From positions 1-64,000 of the forward strand of contig NZ_BMIS01000001.1 in assembly GCF_014642675.1 (NCBI RefSeq): a stretch of DNA of 64,000 nt, written 5' to 3'. Below the pieces are notes generated by a model. That model was given only the letters and a program-made list of their open reading frames with translations. It was not told where the DNA came from and did not search any database. Position 1 is the first letter of the stretch. Every line of letters begins with the position of its first letter. Position numbers and translations under genes: made by a program. This DNA comes from Nesterenkonia cremea. GTDB taxonomy: Bacteria > Actinomycetota > Actinomycetes > Actinomycetales > Micrococcaceae. Positions 1-9,470 of this stretch are shown in pieces.

Positions 1-4
1 TCTG

Positions 5-43
5 GCCGAAGCGGCGAAGGCAGTCAGCCTTCACCGCTTCGGC
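5..43. terminator. Long stem-loop, probable terminator
   Basis: The outer arms GCCGAAGCGG (5-14) and CCGCTTCGGC (34-43) are perfectly complementary. An inner stem GAAGGC/GCCTTC (16-21/27-32) continues after one C-A mismatch and closes on a 5-nt loop. It lies about 135 bp beyond the stop codon of the AbgT-type gene, so it could end that transcript or one entering from the left edge. There is no clear U-tract on either side. Positions 44-142 show nothing else I can name. Confidence 0.6.
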
Positions 44-142
44 ATAAGGCTCTCCTCGAGAGGATTCACGTCTGGGCATTGCAACTCCTGAACGGTCAGG
101 TCGTTGCGACGTTCACTAGAACCCGAGAGCGACACACGCCAT

Positions 143-169
143 TTCTCAGGAAGAGCCCGGGGTGATCCG
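143..169. repeat. Dispersed 27-bp repeat, copy A
   Basis: This stretch matches 51695-51721 at 25 of 27 positions (R/Y differences only). It lies just past the stop codon of the minus-strand transporter gene. Copy B lies between two 3' ends and forms part of a hairpin arm, whereas copy A lacks the opposing arm. Two copies in non-coding DNA suggest a short dispersed element, but the function is unknown. Confidence 0.5.
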
Positions 170-176
170 CTCAGCC

Positions 177-1787
177 TCAGTCGTAGAAGACCGGTGCGTT
201 CGGTCCCAGCGGCAGATCCAGTCCCATCCAGCCCATCGTCATCAGGGTCCAGACCGCCATGAAGGCCAGGGAGTAGGGGAGCATCACGGAGATCAGCGAG
301 CCGATGCCCACGCGCTTGTCATATTTCTGCGCCACCGCGATGACCAGGGCGAAGTAGGTCATCAGTGGGCTGAGGATATTTGTGCTGGAGTCAGCCACAC
401 GGTAAGCGGCCTGAGTGAACTCGGGTGAGATGCCCAGCTGCATCATGATCGGCACCATGATCGGGGCGAGCATGGCCCACTTGGCCGAGGCCGAACCGAC
501 GAAGAGGTTGACCACGCCCACAAAGACGATGAACAGCAGGACCAGCGGCACACCGGTCAGGTTGATGGACTCCAGCCAGTCGGCGCCGAGGACCGAGACG
601 ATCAGACCCAGGTTGGACTGATCGAAGAAGGCGATGAACTGACCGGCGGTGAAGGCCAGGACCAGGAACATGGCCATACCGGCCAGCGTTCGGGAGAGGT
701 GATCCACCACATCGGTGTCATTGCGGACCGACTTGGTGACGATCCCGTAGACCAAGCCGGGCACGAAGAAGGCCACGATGATCACGACGACCAGCGAGCT
801 CATGAACGGCGACTGGATCACCGCTCCGTCCTCCCCGCGCAGCGGCGCGTTCTCTGGGACGACGAGCATCATCATCAGGCCCACAGTGACCAGCAGGGAC
901 GCGCCGGCCCAGAGCATACCCCGCTTCTCGACCTTAGTGATGGTCAGGGTTTCGGAGTCCTGGCCCCTCAGGACACCCTCGCCCTTCCAGGCGCCCAGTC
1001 GAGGCTCCACGAGGAACTGGCTGACCAAGGTGCCGGTGATGGCCAGCACGGCAGTGGAGACGATGATGAACCAGTAGTTCATCGCCAGATTCATCTGTTC
1101 CGCGTATGCGGGATCCAACGTGGCGGCAGCCTCGATCGTCAGCTCACCGAGCATGACGTCGGTGCCGGAGAGCAGCAGATTCGCACTGAAGCCGGCCGAG
1201 ACGCCGGCAAAGGCTGCGGCGATGCCGGCCAGCGGGTGTCGGCCCAGAGCCATGAACAGGATCGCGGCCAGTGGGGGCAGAACCACGTAGCCGGCGTCGG
1301 AGGCCACGGAGGACATGATGCCCGCGAATACGATCCCGAAGGTCACCAGGAACTTGGGGATGGAGAGGATGAAGCTGCGCAGCAGGGTACCGATCAGACC
1401 GGTCTGCTCGGCCATGCCGATGCCGATCATCGTAGCCAGCACCACGCCCAGCGGGGCGAAGTTGATGAAGTTGTCCACTGCGGAGGTGAACATCCATTCG
1501 ATGCCGCTGGAGGAGAGGAGATTGTAGACCTCGACCTCCTCTCCCTCCAAGGGGTCCTGGACGGAGAGGCCCGCCTGAGAGAGCACCCAGGAGAGCAGCA
1601 CGACAGCGAGGGCCAGCAGGGCGAAGAGCGTGACGGGATGGGGCAGTTTGTTGCCCGCATACTCGACGCCGTCGAGGAAGCGCTGGAAGATCCCGTGGCG
1701 CCGCTTCTTCTCCGCGGCAGAGGTCTGCTCAGTGCTGGGTGTCAGATCGTCGCCATCCGGCACAGAAGAATCTGGTGTTTGGGACAT
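177..1787 (-). CDS. AbgT-family transporter
   Basis: A 536-residue polytopic membrane protein with about 12 hydrophobic segments after a polar, charged N-terminus of about 45 residues. The family motifs read clearly, for example APLGVVLATMIGIGMAEQTG, the SSVASDAGYVVLPPLAA stretch and ADSSTNILSPLMTYF near the C-terminus. AbgT proteins move p-aminobenzoyl-glutamate, and some family members export sulfonamides. No AbgA/AbgB-type peptidase gene is adjacent, so the substrate is open. I chose the ATG at 1787 because GGAAG lies about 10 nt before it; an in-frame extension 12 codons upstream has no ribosome site. It is a separate transcription unit from the usp gene behind it, because a hairpin lies between them. 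Confidence 0.9.
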   Translation of the reverse strand: MSQTPDSSVPDGDDLTPSTEQTSAAEKKRRHGIFQRFLDGVEYAGNKLPHPVTLFALLALAVVLLSWVLSQAGLSVQDPLEGEEVEVYNLLSSSGIEWMFTSAVDNFINFAPLGVVLATMIGIGMAEQTGLIGTLLRSFILSIPKFLVTFGIVFAGIMSSVASDAGYVVLPPLAAILFMALGRHPLAGIAAAFAGVSAGFSANLLLSGTDVMLGELTIEAAATLDPAYAEQMNLAMNYWFIIVSTAVLAITGTLVSQFLVEPRLGAWKGEGVLRGQDSETLTITKVEKRGMLWAGASLLVTVGLMMMLVVPENAPLRGEDGAVIQSPFMSSLVVVIIVAFFVPGLVYGIVTKSVRNDTDVVDHLSRTLAGMAMFLVLAFTAGQFIAFFDQSNLGLIVSVLGADWLESINLTGVPLVLLFIVFVGVVNLFVGSASAKWAMLAPIMVPIMMQLGISPEFTQAAYRVADSSTNILSPLMTYFALVIAVAQKYDKRVGIGSLISVMLPYSLAFMAVWTLMTMGWMGLDLPLGPNAPVFYD

Positions 1788-1827
1788 GCCCGGGATTCTT
1801 CCACGGAATTGCCGAACCTGCACTGGT

Positions 1828-1856
1828 GCCGGCGGATTGATTGCTCATCCGCCGGC
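1828..1856 (-). terminator. Terminator hairpin after usp
   Basis: A perfect 10-bp stem, GCCGGCGGAT (1828-1837) and ATCCGCCGGC (1847-1856), with a 9-nt loop. It starts 10 bp past the stop codon of the universal stress gene and 40 bp before the start codon of the AbgT gene. It should end usp transcription and may lie in the AbgT leader. Confidence 0.7.
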
Positions 1857-1865
1857 GTCGGGAGT

Positions 1866-2294
1866 TCAGTCTCCGTAGGTGTTGGCGATGTAGACGTCGC
1901 AGGTGGCGTTGTGCGAGACCGAGTTGGCCACGCTGCCGAGCACGCGGGTGACGCCGCGCATGCGTTGGTTGCCGACCACGATCATGTGGGCGCCGACCTT
2001 ATCGGCGTAGCTGATCAAGGCTTCGGCAGGCTTGCCGTGGGCGGAGGCGGGCACAAACTTCTGACCGGGGGTGCGCAGCTTCTTCACCACCTGCTCGGCG
2101 ATGTAGAGGGCGTTGTCCGCGCTGGAGACCTCCCACTGGTCGGAGCCGGAGTTGGTGTGGGCGATCTTGTCCTCCGTGTGCGCGGAGACCACGTGCAGGG
2201 GTGCCCCGAGCTTCGCGGCAAGCTCTTTGGCCGTCTCTGCGGCCTTGTGTGCGGTGGGGCTGCCGTCGACGCCGACGATGATCGGACCGGTCAT
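1866..2294 (-). CDS. Universal stress protein, UspA family
   Basis: A 142-residue single-domain Usp. The N-terminal strand IIVGVDGSP is the usual beta1/P-loop start. The C-terminal VVGNQRMRGVTRVLGS followed by VANSVSHNATCDVYI corresponds to the ATP-binding G-2X-G-9X-G(S) region. The second glycine of G-2X-G appears as arginine (GNQR), so nucleotide binding could be altered. A strong AGAGGAG site precedes the ATG. Upstream (2295-2375) there is only a short promoter region. The gene is bounded by a hairpin on its 3' side, so it is probably monocistronic. Usp proteins are cytoplasmic stress proteins whose exact role varies. Confidence 0.92.
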   Translation of the reverse strand: MTGPIIVGVDGSPTAHKAAETAKELAAKLGAPLHVVSAHTEDKIAHTNSGSDQWEVSSADNALYIAEQVVKKLRTPGQKFVPASAHGKPAEALISYADKVGAHMIVVGNQRMRGVTRVLGSVANSVSHNATCDVYIANTYGD

Positions 2295-2375
2295 GATGCT
2301 GCTCCTCTTTTCGACCTATGATCAGACTTATATGTGATGCACAGCACTATAGCTGAGGGATCGAGCCTGCGGGGG

Positions 2376-3323
2376 TTACGCGGAGATCCTTCTCCACGTG
2401 GCATCGCGCACGGTGACCGGGAGGTGATAGATGCTGGTGGTCGCCGAGATGTACAGATCCCTGCCATCCTCTCCGCCGAAGCAGAGATTGGCCACCACCT
2501 CCGGTACCGGCAGATGCCCCAGGTGCTCACCCTCAGGAGTATAGACGTGAACGCCGTCAGCCGCTGAGCACCAGATTCGTCCTGACTCGTCCACGCGGAG
2601 CCCGTCAGGGATGCCCGCGGGGATCTCGAAGAGGGTCCGGCCGTCGGTGCAGCGCACAGCACCGCCTGCACCGTCAACTCCTTCGGCGCGCTCCACGCGG
2701 TAGGTGCGGACATGCCGGTTTCCCACGCCCTCGAGCTTGCGCACCGCTGAGGAGTCGGCCACGTAGAGCGTAGTGCCGTCAGCGGAGAAGGCGAGCCCGT
2801 TGGGCTCCTCCATATCGGTCACCACCGGATCCAGGCGGCCCGACGCCGGCTCGTAGCGGAAGACATAGCAGGCGCCGTACTCCATCTCACCGGGATGCCC
2901 CTCCCCCGGCGAGGTGAGGCCGTAGTGCGGGTCGGTGAACCAGATGGAGCCGTCATCGTTGACCACCACGTCGTTGGGCGAGTTCAACCGGACGCCGCCC
3001 CAGGAGTCCACCAGCGGCTCCACGATGCCGCCGCGGTCAGCCTCCACGCGGCGCAGGCCGTGGGAACACTGGACCGCGTAGCCGTCGGGGTGCCAGGTGC
3101 GGCCATTGGTGAACTCCACCGAAGTGCGGTATTCGCTCATCTGACCCTGAGCGGGATCGCCGGCGTCGGGGGTGAACTGCAGGATGCGGTCGCCGTGGAT
3201 GTCGGACCAGCGCAGCACGCCGGCGTCGGGGATCCAGCAGGGCCCCTCGGACCAGGTGGCGCCGGTGGCCACCTGGGTGAGCTGGGCGCCGGGTGGGGTG
3301 AGGTCATCGGGAAGGGTGTGCAT
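2376..3323 (-). CDS. SMP-30/gluconolactonase-like protein
   Basis: 315 residues with the SMP-30/LRE beta-propeller pattern: EGPCW near the N-terminus (metal-binding Glu), a central LNSPNDVVVNDDGSIWFTDP and MEEPNGLAFSADGTTLYVADS. These proteins are calcium- or zinc-dependent lactonases. The ATG at 3323 is preferred because AGGAGA lies 4 nt before it; a second ATG at 3338 overlaps the upstream stop as ATGA but lacks its own site. As the last gene of the rhamnose operon it could open a sugar lactone. That role is unexpected, because no sugar dehydrogenase of a non-phosphorylative rhamnose route is present nearby. Confidence 0.85.
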   Translation of the reverse strand: MHTLPDDLTPPGAQLTQVATGATWSEGPCWIPDAGVLRWSDIHGDRILQFTPDAGDPAQGQMSEYRTSVEFTNGRTWHPDGYAVQCSHGLRRVEADRGGIVEPLVDSWGGVRLNSPNDVVVNDDGSIWFTDPHYGLTSPGEGHPGEMEYGACYVFRYEPASGRLDPVVTDMEEPNGLAFSADGTTLYVADSSAVRKLEGVGNRHVRTYRVERAEGVDGAGGAVRCTDGRTLFEIPAGIPDGLRVDESGRIWCSAADGVHVYTPEGEHLGHLPVPEVVANLCFGGEDGRDLYISATTSIYHLPVTVRDATWRRISA

Positions 3324-3334
3324 GGGGTCTCCTC

Positions 3335-4588
3335 TCATCGGCGGCGGAGCCGCTCCAGCTGGGTGACGTGCCGGGGCTCCAGCTCGGCGATCTCGGAGAC
3401 CTCCAGCAGCTTCATGGTCCGCACGATCTGGTCCTGCAGGATCTCGATGGTGCGGTCCACGCCGGGCCGGCCGCCGGCCATGAGCCCGTAGAGGTAGGCG
3501 CGGCCGATGAAGGTGAACTTCGCGCCCAGCGCCAGGGAGGCCACGATGTCGGCGCCGCTCATGATGCCGGTGTCCAGCGTGACCTCCAGGTCCTCGCCGA
3601 CTTCGCGCACCACCTCCGGCAGCAGATGGAAGGGCACCGGCGCACGGTCCAGCTGACGCCCGCCGTGATTGGAGAGCACGACGCCGTCCACGCCGAGTTC
3701 GGCGAGCTTCTTCGCGTCCTCCACCGTCTGGACACCTTTGACCACGATCTTGCCGCTAAAGAGGTCGCGGATGATCTTGAGGTCCTCGAAGGAGATGGAG
3801 GGGTCGAAGGCCTTGTCGATCAGCTCGGCCACGGTGCCGCCGGTGGAGGTCAGCGAGGCGAACTCCAGGGGCGGAGTGGTCAGGAAGTCGATCCACCACC
3901 AGGGGCGCGGGATGGCGTTGAGGATGGTGTTCACGCTCAGCTGCGGCGGGATGGAGAAGCCGTTGCGGGTGTCCCGCAGGCGGGCCCCGGCCACCGGGGT
4001 GTCCACGGTGAAGAAGAGGGTGTCGAAGCCGGCGTCGTCGGCTCTGCGGGTGAGCTCATAGGAGATCTCCCGGTCCTTCATGACGTAGAGCTGAAACCAG
4101 TTGCGGCCCTGCGGGTTGGCGGACTTCACGTCCTCGATGCTGGTGGTGCCCAGTGTGGAGAGGGTGAAGGGGATGCCCGCGGCTCCCGCCGCTCCGGCGC
4201 CGGCGGTCTCGCCCTCGGTCTGCATCAGCCGGGTGAAGCCGGTGGGCGCGATCCCGAAGGGCAGCGCGGAGGGGCCGCCGAAGATCTGGGTGGAGGTGTC
4301 CACGGCTGAGACGTCGCGAAGGATGGAGGGGTGGAACTCCACATCCTGGAAGGCCTGGCGGGCTCGACTCAGGGACAGCTCACCCTCGGCGGCGCCGTCG
4401 GTGTAGTCGAAGGCGGCCTTGGGGGTGCGGCGCTTGGCCACCTTCCGCAGATCCTCGATGGTCAGAGCGGCGTTGAGGCGGCGTCGGGAGGCGTTGAGAT
4501 CGATCCCCTTGAACTTCATCAGCGGCGCGAGATCGCGGGGCTTGGGCACCTGGCGCTGGACGCGGGCGGCGGACTTTGGTTCATTCAT
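3335..4588 (-). CDS. FMN-dependent alpha-hydroxy-acid (lactate) oxidoreductase
   Basis: A 417-residue member of the glycolate oxidase/L-lactate dehydrogenase TIM-barrel family. The N-terminal region contains the [11 protein letters not shown] element. The active-site signature [10 protein letters not shown] supplies His and Arg for hydride or proton abstraction, and [10 protein letters not shown] binds the FMN phosphate. The ATG at 4588 overlaps the rhaB stop as ATGA and follows GAGAGGAAAG, so I rejected a start 70 codons further upstream. Its place directly behind the rhamnose genes suggests that it oxidises the L-lactate made from lactaldehyde to pyruvate. Whether it is an oxidase, a monooxygenase or a quinone-linked dehydrogenase cannot be read from the sequence. 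Confidence 0.88.
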   Translation of the reverse strand: MNEPKSAARVQRQVPKPRDLAPLMKFKGIDLNASRRRLNAALTIEDLRKVAKRRTPKAAFDYTDGAAEGELSLSRARQAFQDVEFHPSILRDVSAVDTSTQIFGGPSALPFGIAPTGFTRLMQTEGETAGAGAAGAAGIPFTLSTLGTTSIEDVKSANPQGRNWFQLYVMKDREISYELTRRADDAGFDTLFFTVDTPVAGARLRDTRNGFSIPPQLSVNTILNAIPRPWWWIDFLTTPPLEFASLTSTGGTVAELIDKAFDPSISFEDLKIIRDLFSGKIVVKGVQTVEDAKKLAELGVDGVVLSNHGGRQLDRAPVPFHLLPEVVREVGEDLEVTLDTGIMSGADIVASLALGAKFTFIGRAYLYGLMAGGRPGVDRTIEILQDQIVRTMKLLEVSEIAELEPRHVTQLERLRRR

Positions 4589-6120
4589 CTCGCGCTTTCC
4601 TCTCTGGCACGACCTGCCGAATCGGCAGGCGAATACGTTGCGATCCGCTGCGAGCGACGAATCAGCGACCGCAGGTCGGACAGCCCACCGCTCAGTGTTC
4701 CCGCGGTTCGGGCCTGGATCAATAGGTTTCCCAATGCTGTGGCCTCCACCGGCCCGGCCATCACGGGCAGCCCGGAGCGGTCCGCGGTGGCCTGGCACAG
4801 CAGCGCGTTCTGCGATCCCCCTCCGACCATATGCACTGCATCGGGCTGCCGGCCGGAGAGTCGCGCCGCGTCATCCAGCGCTCGGGCGAAGCCGGCGGCG
4901 ATGGACTCCACGATGCTGCGCACCAGCTCGGGCCGGGTGGTGGGCACCGGCAGGTCCTGCTCGGTGCACAGCGCAGCGATCCGGGCGGGCATATCCCCGG
5001 GTGCGACGAACCGTTCGTCCTGGACATCGAAGACGACGACGGCGTCCGTAGGAACTTCGGCGGCGGCTTCCAGCAGCGCGGTGAGGCTGGGCTCCGACGC
5101 CCCCGCCGTCGCGGCGTCCTGGCGCGCCCAGGTGCGCAAGGTCTCGGAGAGCAGCCAGGTCCCCATGACGTTGGTCAGGAAACGGGTGGTGTCGTCCACC
5201 CCGCCCTCATTGGTGAAGTTGGCCTGCCGGGCGGCCTCAGTGACCACCGGGGCGCCCAGCTCCAGGCCCACCAGCCCCCACGTGCCGCAGGAGATGTAGG
5301 CGGCGTCCGGGCTGGAGAGCGGGGTGCCCACCACGGCGGAGGCGGTGTCATGGGAGCCCACCAGGGTCACCGGGTGCTGCCCACCCAGGGTCTCGGCGAG
5401 CTCGGCGCGGGTGACCCCCAGCGTGTTCCCCGGGGCGGCCACCTCGGGGAACACGCTGGGGCTGATGCCCAGCTGGTCCATCAGCTCGGTGTCCCACTGC
5501 TGGGTGCACACGTCCAGGAGCCCAGTGGTGGAGGCGTTGGTGGCCTCGGCGCGGCGCTGGCCGGTGAGCCAGTAGCCCAGCAGGTCCGGGACCAGCAGCA
5601 GCTGCTCGGCGGCCTCCAGCATCGGTTCGGCGGCCAGCTGGTAGAGGGTGTTGAAGGGCAGGAACTGCAGGCCGTTGCGTCGGTAGAGCTCGGCGAAGGG
5701 CACCTGCCGGTGGGTGGCCTCCACCCCGGCGGCGGTGCGGGAGTCCCGGTAGTGGAAGGGGGTGCCCAGCAGGGACATCGCCTCCCTATCGTTCCGGTCC
5801 GCACCTGGACCAGCGCTGCGCAGCAGCCCGTAGTCCACGGCCCAGGAGTCGATCCCCACCGAGGCCAGCCCAGCCCCAGATCCTGCCCCGGCTTCCCGGA
5901 CCACGGTCTGCTGGGCAGCGGCGATGCCGGCCAGTGCCTGCTCGTAGAGTCCCACCAGGTTCCAGTGCAGCCCGTCGGGCAGCGGCACCACCCCGTTGCC
6001 GAAGCGAGCCGCCTCTGCCAGCTCAAGCGTGTCCGGACCCACTCGACCCAGCACCACCCGGCCGGAGGAGGCCCCGAGGTCCACCGCCGCATGATGGGTG
6101 ACCGACGTCGTCGTGCTCAT
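4585..6120 (-). CDS. rhaB: L-rhamnulokinase
   Basis: A 511-residue FGGY-family kinase that phosphorylates L-rhamnulose to L-rhamnulose 1-phosphate. The ATP-phosphate motif DLGASSGR lies at residues 14-21. [12 protein letters not shown] and HYRDSRT are typical of RhaB rather than xylulo- or glycerol kinases, and [11 protein letters not shown] and the late [12 protein letters not shown] stretch belong to the C-terminal ATP domain. AGGAGAGCGCAG precedes the ATG. It lies 23 bp after the aldolase-dehydrogenase gene and overlaps the next gene by 4 bp, so it is translationally linked within the operon. Confidence 0.95.
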   Translation of the reverse strand: MSTTTSVTHHAAVDLGASSGRVVLGRVGPDTLELAEAARFGNGVVPLPDGLHWNLVGLYEQALAGIAAAQQTVVREAGAGSGAGLASVGIDSWAVDYGLLRSAGPGADRNDREAMSLLGTPFHYRDSRTAAGVEATHRQVPFAELYRRNGLQFLPFNTLYQLAAEPMLEAAEQLLLVPDLLGYWLTGQRRAEATNASTTGLLDVCTQQWDTELMDQLGISPSVFPEVAAPGNTLGVTRAELAETLGGQHPVTLVGSHDTASAVVGTPLSSPDAAYISCGTWGLVGLELGAPVVTEAARQANFTNEGGVDDTTRFLTNVMGTWLLSETLRTWARQDAATAGASEPSLTALLEAAAEVPTDAVVVFDVQDERFVAPGDMPARIAALCTEQDLPVPTTRPELVRSIVESIAAGFARALDDAARLSGRQPDAVHMVGGGSQNALLCQATADRSGLPVMAGPVEATALGNLLIQARTAGTLSGGLSDLRSLIRRSQRIATYSPADSAGRAREESAR

Positions 6121-6143
6121 CTGCGCTCTCCTGCCCTGTCGTC

Positions 6144-8180
6144 TCAGCGCAGGAAGGCCGCGGCCACGCCGGCGTCCACGGGCACGTGCAGGCCGGTGGT
6201 GTGGGACAGGTCCTGGCTGAGCAGCACGAAGGCGGCGTTGGCCACGTTCTCCGGCAGCACCTCGCGCTTGAGGATGGTGCGCTGGGCGTAGAACTTGCCC
6301 AGGTCCTCCTCGGCGATGCCGTAGGTCTTGGCGCGGTTGGCGCCCCAGCCGGAGGCGAAGATGCCCGAGCCCTGGACCACGCCGTCGGGGTTGATGCCGT
6401 TGACGCGGATCTGATGCTCGCCCAGCTCGGCGGCCAGCAGCCGCACCTGGTGGGCCTGGTCGGCCTTCGTAGCGGAGTAGGCGATGTTGTTGGGGCCGGC
6501 GAAGACGCTGTTCTTCGAGGAGATGTAGAGGATGTCTCCGCCCAGGCCCTGTTCGATCAGCGCGTTCGCGGCGGTCTTAGACACCAGGAAGGAGCCCTTG
6601 GCCATCACGTCATGCTGCAGGTCCCAGTCCTTGGCGGTGGTCTCCAGCAGGGACTTGGACAGGCTCAGCCCGGCATTGTTGACCACGATGTCCAGGCCGC
6701 CGAAGGCCAGCAGGGTCTCCTCCACGGCCTGCTGGACGGCGGACTCGTCGGAGACGTCGACGGCGACGCCGACGGCCTGATCCGGTCCGCCGATCTCCGC
6801 GGCGGCCTCCTGGGCCTTCTGCAGGTCCAGGTCCGCGATGGCGACCACCGCACCCTCGGCCGCCAGGCGCTGGGCGATGGCCTTGCCGATGCCCGAGGCG
6901 GCTCCGGTGACCAGAGCGATGCGGGTGGCGAGCTCCTTGGGCTGGGGCATGCGCTGGAGTTTGGCCTCCTCCAACGCCCAGTACTCGATGCGGAACTTCT
7001 CGCGCTCATCGATGGGGGCGTAGCTGGACAGGCCCTCGGCGCCGCGCATGACGTTGATGGCGTTGAGGTAGAACTCGCCGGCCACGCGGGCGGTCTGCTT
7101 GTCCTTGCCGAAGCTGAACATGCCCACGCCGGGGACCAGCACGATGGCCGGGTCCGCGCCGCGGATGGCCGGGGAGTCGGCGTCGGCGTGGCGGTCGTAG
7201 TAGGCCTGGTAGTCCCTGCGGTACTCCTCGTGGAGCTCCTTCAGCCGGGCCACGGACTCCTCGATGCCGGCCTCGGCGGGCAGGTCCAGCACCAGGGGCT
7301 TCACCTTGGTGCGCAGGAAGTGGTCCGGGCAGCTGGTGCCCAGTGCGGCCAGGCGCAGGTGCTCGGCGTGGGCCAGGAACTCCAGGACGGCCTCATCGTC
7401 GGAGAAGTGGCCCACCTGGGGCTTGTCCGCGCTGGCGATGGCCCGGATGGTGGGGATCAGGGCGGCGGCCTTGGCTCGGCGCTCGGCGTGCCCCAGGGGC
7501 GCGTAGCCCTCCAGGGGTGCACCGAAGGGCTCGGGCTTCGAGTGCTCGGCGATGTAGGCGGCGGCGGTGTCGATGATCCACAGCGAGTTCCGCTCGGACT
7601 CCTCGGAGGTCTCACCCCAGGCGGTGATGCCGTGACCGCCGAGGATGCAGCCCACAGCCTGCGGGTTCTGCTCCTTGATCTCGGCGATGTCCAGGCCGAG
7701 CTGGAAGCCGGGGCGGCGCCACGGGACCCAGACCACCTTGTCGCCGAAGATCTTCTGGGTGAGCTCCGGGCCGTCGACGGCGGTGGCGATGGCGATGCCG
7801 GAGTCCGGGTGCAGGTGGTCCACATGGGCGGCGTCCACCAGGCCGTGCATGGCGGTGTCGATGGAAGGGGCGGCGCCACCCTTGCCGTGGAGGCAGTAGT
7901 CGAAGGCGGCGACCATCTCGTCCTCGCGCTCCACGCCGGGGTAGGTGTCCACCATGGCGCGCATCCGGTCCAGGCGCAGGGTGGCCAGGCCGGACTCCTT
8001 GAGGGTGCCGAGGTCTCCGCCGGAGCCCTTGACCCAGAGCAGCTCCACGTACTCGCCGGTGACGGGATCGCGGTCGGTGCCCTTGGCGGAGGTGTTGCCG
8101 CCGGCGTAGTTGGTGTTCTTCGGGTCTGCGCCCAGCCGGTTGGATCGGGCGATCAGGGCGTCCACTGCGGGGTTGGTCAT
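6144..8180 (-). CDS. rhaEW: Bifunctional rhamnulose-1-phosphate aldolase/lactaldehyde dehydrogenase
   Basis: A 678-residue two-domain fusion. The N-terminal part (about 1-400) is a class II aldolase/adducin fold with NTNYAGGNTSAKG, the metal-binding HLHPDS and GGHGITAWGE. The C-terminal part (from about 420) is a short-chain dehydrogenase with TGAASGIG for the dinucleotide, NNAG, and a catalytic YSATK. This layout is the known RhaEW type: rhamnulose 1-phosphate is cut to DHAP and L-lactaldehyde, which the second domain oxidises to L-lactate. Two ATG codons lie three apart; the inner one (8180) has GAGAGG at a workable 10 nt, the outer one has it only 1 nt away. It is the second gene of the rha operon. 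Confidence 0.93.
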   Translation of the reverse strand: MTNPAVDALIARSNRLGADPKNTNYAGGNTSAKGTDRDPVTGEYVELLWVKGSGGDLGTLKESGLATLRLDRMRAMVDTYPGVEREDEMVAAFDYCLHGKGGAAPSIDTAMHGLVDAAHVDHLHPDSGIAIATAVDGPELTQKIFGDKVVWVPWRRPGFQLGLDIAEIKEQNPQAVGCILGGHGITAWGETSEESERNSLWIIDTAAAYIAEHSKPEPFGAPLEGYAPLGHAERRAKAAALIPTIRAIASADKPQVGHFSDDEAVLEFLAHAEHLRLAALGTSCPDHFLRTKVKPLVLDLPAEAGIEESVARLKELHEEYRRDYQAYYDRHADADSPAIRGADPAIVLVPGVGMFSFGKDKQTARVAGEFYLNAINVMRGAEGLSSYAPIDEREKFRIEYWALEEAKLQRMPQPKELATRIALVTGAASGIGKAIAQRLAAEGAVVAIADLDLQKAQEAAAEIGGPDQAVGVAVDVSDESAVQQAVEETLLAFGGLDIVVNNAGLSLSKSLLETTAKDWDLQHDVMAKGSFLVSKTAANALIEQGLGGDILYISSKNSVFAGPNNIAYSATKADQAHQVRLLAAELGEHQIRVNGINPDGVVQGSGIFASGWGANRAKTYGIAEEDLGKFYAQRTILKREVLPENVANAAFVLLSQDLSHTTGLHVPVDAGVAAAFLR

Positions 8181-8196
8181 CGTCTGCATGCCTCTC

Positions 8197-9357
8197 TTAC
8201 CAACTCATCTGGGTTCCGCCGACGCGGTCGGCCTCGATCGTCTCCTGGTGCCCAGAGGCCGCATAGGCCTTCATCGGCTCGGCGGGCAGCCCGCGGGACT
8301 CGCGCCAGGCGGCGAGGTCGCCTCGGACGTCGGTGTAGAAAGCGTCCATGAAGGTCTCATGGGCGCCGAGCACATCGCCGGCCTGCTGGGCCTCAGCCAA
8401 GGCCTCGCGGTCCACCAGCAGGGCCCGGGCGGTCATCTCCTGAACGTTGAGCACGCTGCGGATCTGACCGGGGATCTTCTTCTCGATGTTGTGGCACTGG
8501 TCGAGCATGAAGGCCACTCCGGAGTCCGGCTCATAGCCGCCGCCGCGGATGACCTCGAAGAGGATCCGGAAGAGCTGGAAGGGGTCCGCGGAACCCACGA
8601 TGAGGTCATCGTCGGCGTAGTTGCGGGAGTTGAAGTCGAAGGAGCCCAGCTTCCCGGCGCGCAGCAGCTGGGCGACGATGAACTCCACATTGGTCGAGGG
8701 CGCGTGGTGGCCGGTGTCCAGGCAGACCACGGCGTTCTCCCCCAGGGCCTGCACGTGGAGCAGGGCCGTGCCCCAGTCCGGGACGTCGGTGTGGTAGAAC
8801 GCCGGCTCGAAGATCTTGTACTCCAGCACCAGGCGCTGCTCGGCGTCCAGCTCAGCGTGGATGCGCTGCAGGGAGTCCGCCAGCCGGTCCTGCCGGGAGC
8901 GCATATCCGCCTGTCCGGGGTAGTTGGAGCCATCGGCCAGCCAGATCTTGAGGTCTTTGGAGCCGGTGGCGTACATGACCTCGATGCACTGCAGGTGGTG
9001 GTCGATGGCCTTCTGCCGCACGGCCTCGTCGTGGTGGGTCAGACCGCCGAGCTTGTAGTCGTCGTCCTGGAAGGTGTTGGAGTTGATCGTCCCGATGGCG
9101 ACCCCCTGGTCCTCCGCATGCCTGCGCAGGGCGCTGAAGTTGTCCACCAGGTCCCAGGGGATGTGCAGGGCCACCTTGGGCGCCAGCCCGGTGAAGCGGT
9201 GGACCGTGGCGGCGTCGTCGATCTTCTCCTCCACCGTGCGCGGGGTGCCCGGGGAGCCGAAGACCTTGAAGCGGGTGCCAGAGTTTCCGTAGGCCCATGA
9301 GGGGACCTCGATGGCCTGGTGCTCCAGCTGCGGAGCAATATCGTCGAATGTCGTCAT
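8197..9357 (-). CDS. rhaI: L-rhamnose isomerase, RhaI type
   Basis: A 386-residue isomerase of the xylose-isomerase-like TIM-barrel group, matching the Pseudomonas-type L-rhamnose isomerase rather than E. coli RhaA. Metal-site regions read as VLEYKIFEPAFY, CLDTGHH and GSFDFNSRNYADDD. The N-terminal VPSWAYGNSGTRF is typical. It converts L-rhamnose to L-rhamnulose in the cytoplasm and is the first gene of the catabolic operon. GTGAGGGCTCA precedes the ATG, and a LacI-type operator lies 31-46 bp upstream of the start. Confidence 0.95.
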   Translation of the reverse strand: MTTFDDIAPQLEHQAIEVPSWAYGNSGTRFKVFGSPGTPRTVEEKIDDAATVHRFTGLAPKVALHIPWDLVDNFSALRRHAEDQGVAIGTINSNTFQDDDYKLGGLTHHDEAVRQKAIDHHLQCIEVMYATGSKDLKIWLADGSNYPGQADMRSRQDRLADSLQRIHAELDAEQRLVLEYKIFEPAFYHTDVPDWGTALLHVQALGENAVVCLDTGHHAPSTNVEFIVAQLLRAGKLGSFDFNSRNYADDDLIVGSADPFQLFRILFEVIRGGGYEPDSGVAFMLDQCHNIEKKIPGQIRSVLNVQEMTARALLVDREALAEAQQAGDVLGAHETFMDAFYTDVRGDLAAWRESRGLPAEPMKAYAASGHQETIEADRVGGTQMSW

Positions 9358-9387
9358 TGAGCCCTCACCACGTAGCGCGAACGCTTA

Positions 9388-9403
9388 TTAAATCGTTTCA
9401 ATT
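9388..9403. promoter_or_regulatory. LacI-type operator before rhaI/lacI
   Basis: TTAAATCGTTTCAATT is an imperfect palindrome in the 113-bp gap between rhaI and the divergent LacI-family gene. Its reverse complement, TTGAAACGATTTAA, matches the site at 14389-14402 in 12 of 14 positions. LacI-family operators are typically palindromes with a central CG like this one. I infer that the adjacent regulator binds here and controls both divergent genes. Confidence 0.7.
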
Positions 9404-9470
9404 CTGCTCAGCACTGTATGGCATGGCTCACAAGGTCGTCAATAGGAGCACCCCGGGTATCCTGAAATGC

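Noticed and set aside
3335..4798. Extended N-terminus of the hydroxy-acid oxidase, beginning inside rhaB
   Set aside because: The 70 extra residues are out of family, whereas the inner ATG at 4588 has a ribosome site and an ATGA overlap.
6186..8351. Very long plus-strand open frame (over 700 codons) opposite rhaEW, and similar ones opposite tctA, gudD, DUF418 and TRAP genes
   Set aside because: They mirror high-GC genes on the other strand, have Gly/Val/Ala/His-rich low-complexity translations, and show no family motifs or ribosome sites.
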